NCBI GenBank assembly: GCA_015075075.1
Contig: JABTVA010000007.1
Span: 62,001 to 126,000 of the forward strand
DNA length: 64,000 bases
Direction of reading: 5' to 3'
From: Deltaproteobacteria bacterium
Lineage (GTDB): Bacteria > Desulfobacterota > GWC2-55-46
Made by a program: the position numbers and the translations under genes
Notes under the pieces: model-generated
Database searches by the model: none
The model's input: only the letters and a program-made list of their open reading frames with translations
Told to the model about the DNA's origin: nothing
Shown: piece after piece, positions 63,394 through 64,000 of the stretch
Numbering within the stretch: position 1 is the first letter of the stretch
Layout: each line of letters begins with the position of its first letter

Positions 63394-63499
63394 TGTTTCA
63401 CAAATGCAACCTGTTGCAATGTATTAGTGTTTTACTCAATAAAATCAAGCAATTAACAATACGTTCCATTAATGAAACGTATTTTAATTTTGAAACATT
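63394..63499. promoter_or_regulatory. enhancer-like TGTTTCA/TGAAACA sites upstream of the sigma-54 promoter
   Basis: TGTTTCA (63394-63400); GTTCCA and TGAAAC forming a near-palindrome (63463-63478); TGAAACATT (63491-63499). They lie about 105-210 bases upstream of the predicted start, the usual range for enhancer-binding proteins. A separate perfect palindrome TGCAACCTGTTGCA is at 63405-63418. Confidence 0.55.
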
Positions 63500-63576
63500 G
63501 GAGGCTTTTGCAGAGAAAAAAATACCACTCGGCGGGTATTTTTGACAGAGAAAGTATCAGGAGTGAACAGAGCCGA

Positions 63577-63737
63577 ACTATCAGGGTGTTGAAAAACACC
63601 CTGATAAGCAATCCACGGATGGATTGCCAAATTGCGAAGACTATCAAAGTCGAGCAATTTGTAAGGCTTGGACGGATTCATTCCGGCCAAGCCGTGGTTG
63701 AAAAAGTCCAGGAAGGACTTTTCAACATCTTGATAGT
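63577..63737 (+). repeat. family D element, full copy
   Basis: 161 bp, ends ACTATCAGGGTGTTGAAAA and, as complement, ACTATCAAGATGTTGAAAA. It is inverted relative to 60643-60803. The left end itself makes a hairpin, GGGTGTTGAAAAACACCC. Confidence 0.85.
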
Positions 63738-63781
63738 CTGGAAGGTGAAGCTGAGGAAACACGCTGACACTGGCATGGCGT

Positions 63782-63815
63782 AAAAAAAACGGGGCGGCTT
63801 ATGATTGCCGCCCCG
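63782..63815 (-). terminator. terminator of the redox-disulfide-domain gene
   Basis: CGGGGCGGC (63790-63798) and GCCGCCCCG (63807-63815) form a 9-bp stem. On the minus strand eight T residues follow (63782-63789). It is 20 bases after the stop of the gene ending at 63835. Confidence 0.88.
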
Positions 63816-63834
63816 ATCCGGCTATTTAAAAGAC

Positions 63835-64000
63835 CTATGCCTTGGCCTCGTCCTTTTTTGCCGCCTCGATGAGCTCGGATACGAACATATTAACATCGGT
63901 CGAGTGCATTGCGCAGGCCATCGAGATGGGCTCGCCACCGAAAGCCGGGCAGGTAAAGCAGCCGGTGCCGAAGTGTTTCGAGAAGACCTCTTTGGTCGAA
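63835..64000 (-). CDS. small protein with DUF1858-like redox-disulfide motif, partial
   Basis: The last 54 codons of a gene whose start lies beyond the window. The visible part reads TKEVFSKHFGTGCFTCPAFGGEP, ISMACAMHSTDVNMFVSELI and a Lys/Glu tail. The GCFTCP CxxC with a preceding HFG and a following Cys-containing helix match the small domain named for association with hybrid-cluster (prismane) proteins. A redox or Fe-S-related role is inferred. Its own terminator follows. Confidence 0.7.
   Translation of the reverse strand, partial: STKEVFSKHFGTGCFTCPAFGGEPISMACAMHSTDVNMFVSELIEAAKKDEAKA

Overview
The window is GC-rich, gene-dense bacterial chromosome. The organism cannot be named from it. 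The marker set is: ATP-citrate lyase with a monomeric isocitrate dehydrogenase, type IV pilins behind a sigma-54 promoter, an SLBB/Wzz/Wzi exopolysaccharide locus, DUF4388 and HDOD signalling proteins, and many short inverted-repeat elements. Together these suggest a Gram-negative, Desulfobacterota- or Nitrospirota-like lineage able to run a reductive TCA cycle. Many conserved genes are broken by 1-2 base losses, often in G runs, so the consensus itself probably contains indel errors. Such genes are given here as single loci.

Layout. 1-4.5 kb: end of monomeric isocitrate dehydrogenase, then aclB and aclA (citrate cleavage), closed by a strong terminator. 4.6-5.3 kb: a SPOR-domain protein. 5.7-21.7 kb: a tightly packed plus-strand run of miaB, a DUF151 nuclease, two signalling genes, a PHP phosphoesterase, a beta-propeller lipoprotein, GH57, mutS, an AMIN amidase, glnD and xerD. 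21.8-31.5 kb: mixed genes, including a secreted beta-helix protein, HDOD, DUF362, a stand-alone Lrp/AsnC ligand-binding domain, a sigma-54 activator without sensor domain, a copper ATPase and a small membrane protein. 31.7-32.8 kb: two pilins, the first behind a textbook sigma-54 promoter. 33.4-39.9 kb (minus): export, transferase, Wzi and Wzz genes of an exopolysaccharide operon. 40.1-44.1 kb: MoxR-DUF58-transglutaminase operon. 44.1-48.8 kb (minus): four-gene phosphorelay with a split sensor. 49.0-54.8 kb: polA, a small exported protein, a DEAD-box helicase and a ZIP transporter. 55.4-56.7 kb: a small islet holding a TumE/TumA-type toxin-antitoxin pair and an integrase remnant, bounded by a 39-bp repeat of the 3' end of tRNA-Arg(CCT). 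57.1-60.6 kb: a conserved hypothetical, a DUF389 membrane protein and a 2-hydroxyacid dehydrogenase. 60.6-63.7 kb: a sigma-54 activator and, behind it, a self-contained sigma-54 unit encoding two tiny membrane peptides, all enclosed by two inverted copies of a 161-bp element. The window ends in a small redox-disulfide-domain gene.

The most interesting parts are (1) the 61.4-63.5 kb sigma-54 circuit with tiny membrane peptides and shared TGTTTCA/TGAAACA sites, (2) the tRNA-Arg toxin-antitoxin islet, (3) the reductive TCA cluster with an unusually long AclA, and (4) several dispersed repeat families whose ends fall on or beside gene stop codons.
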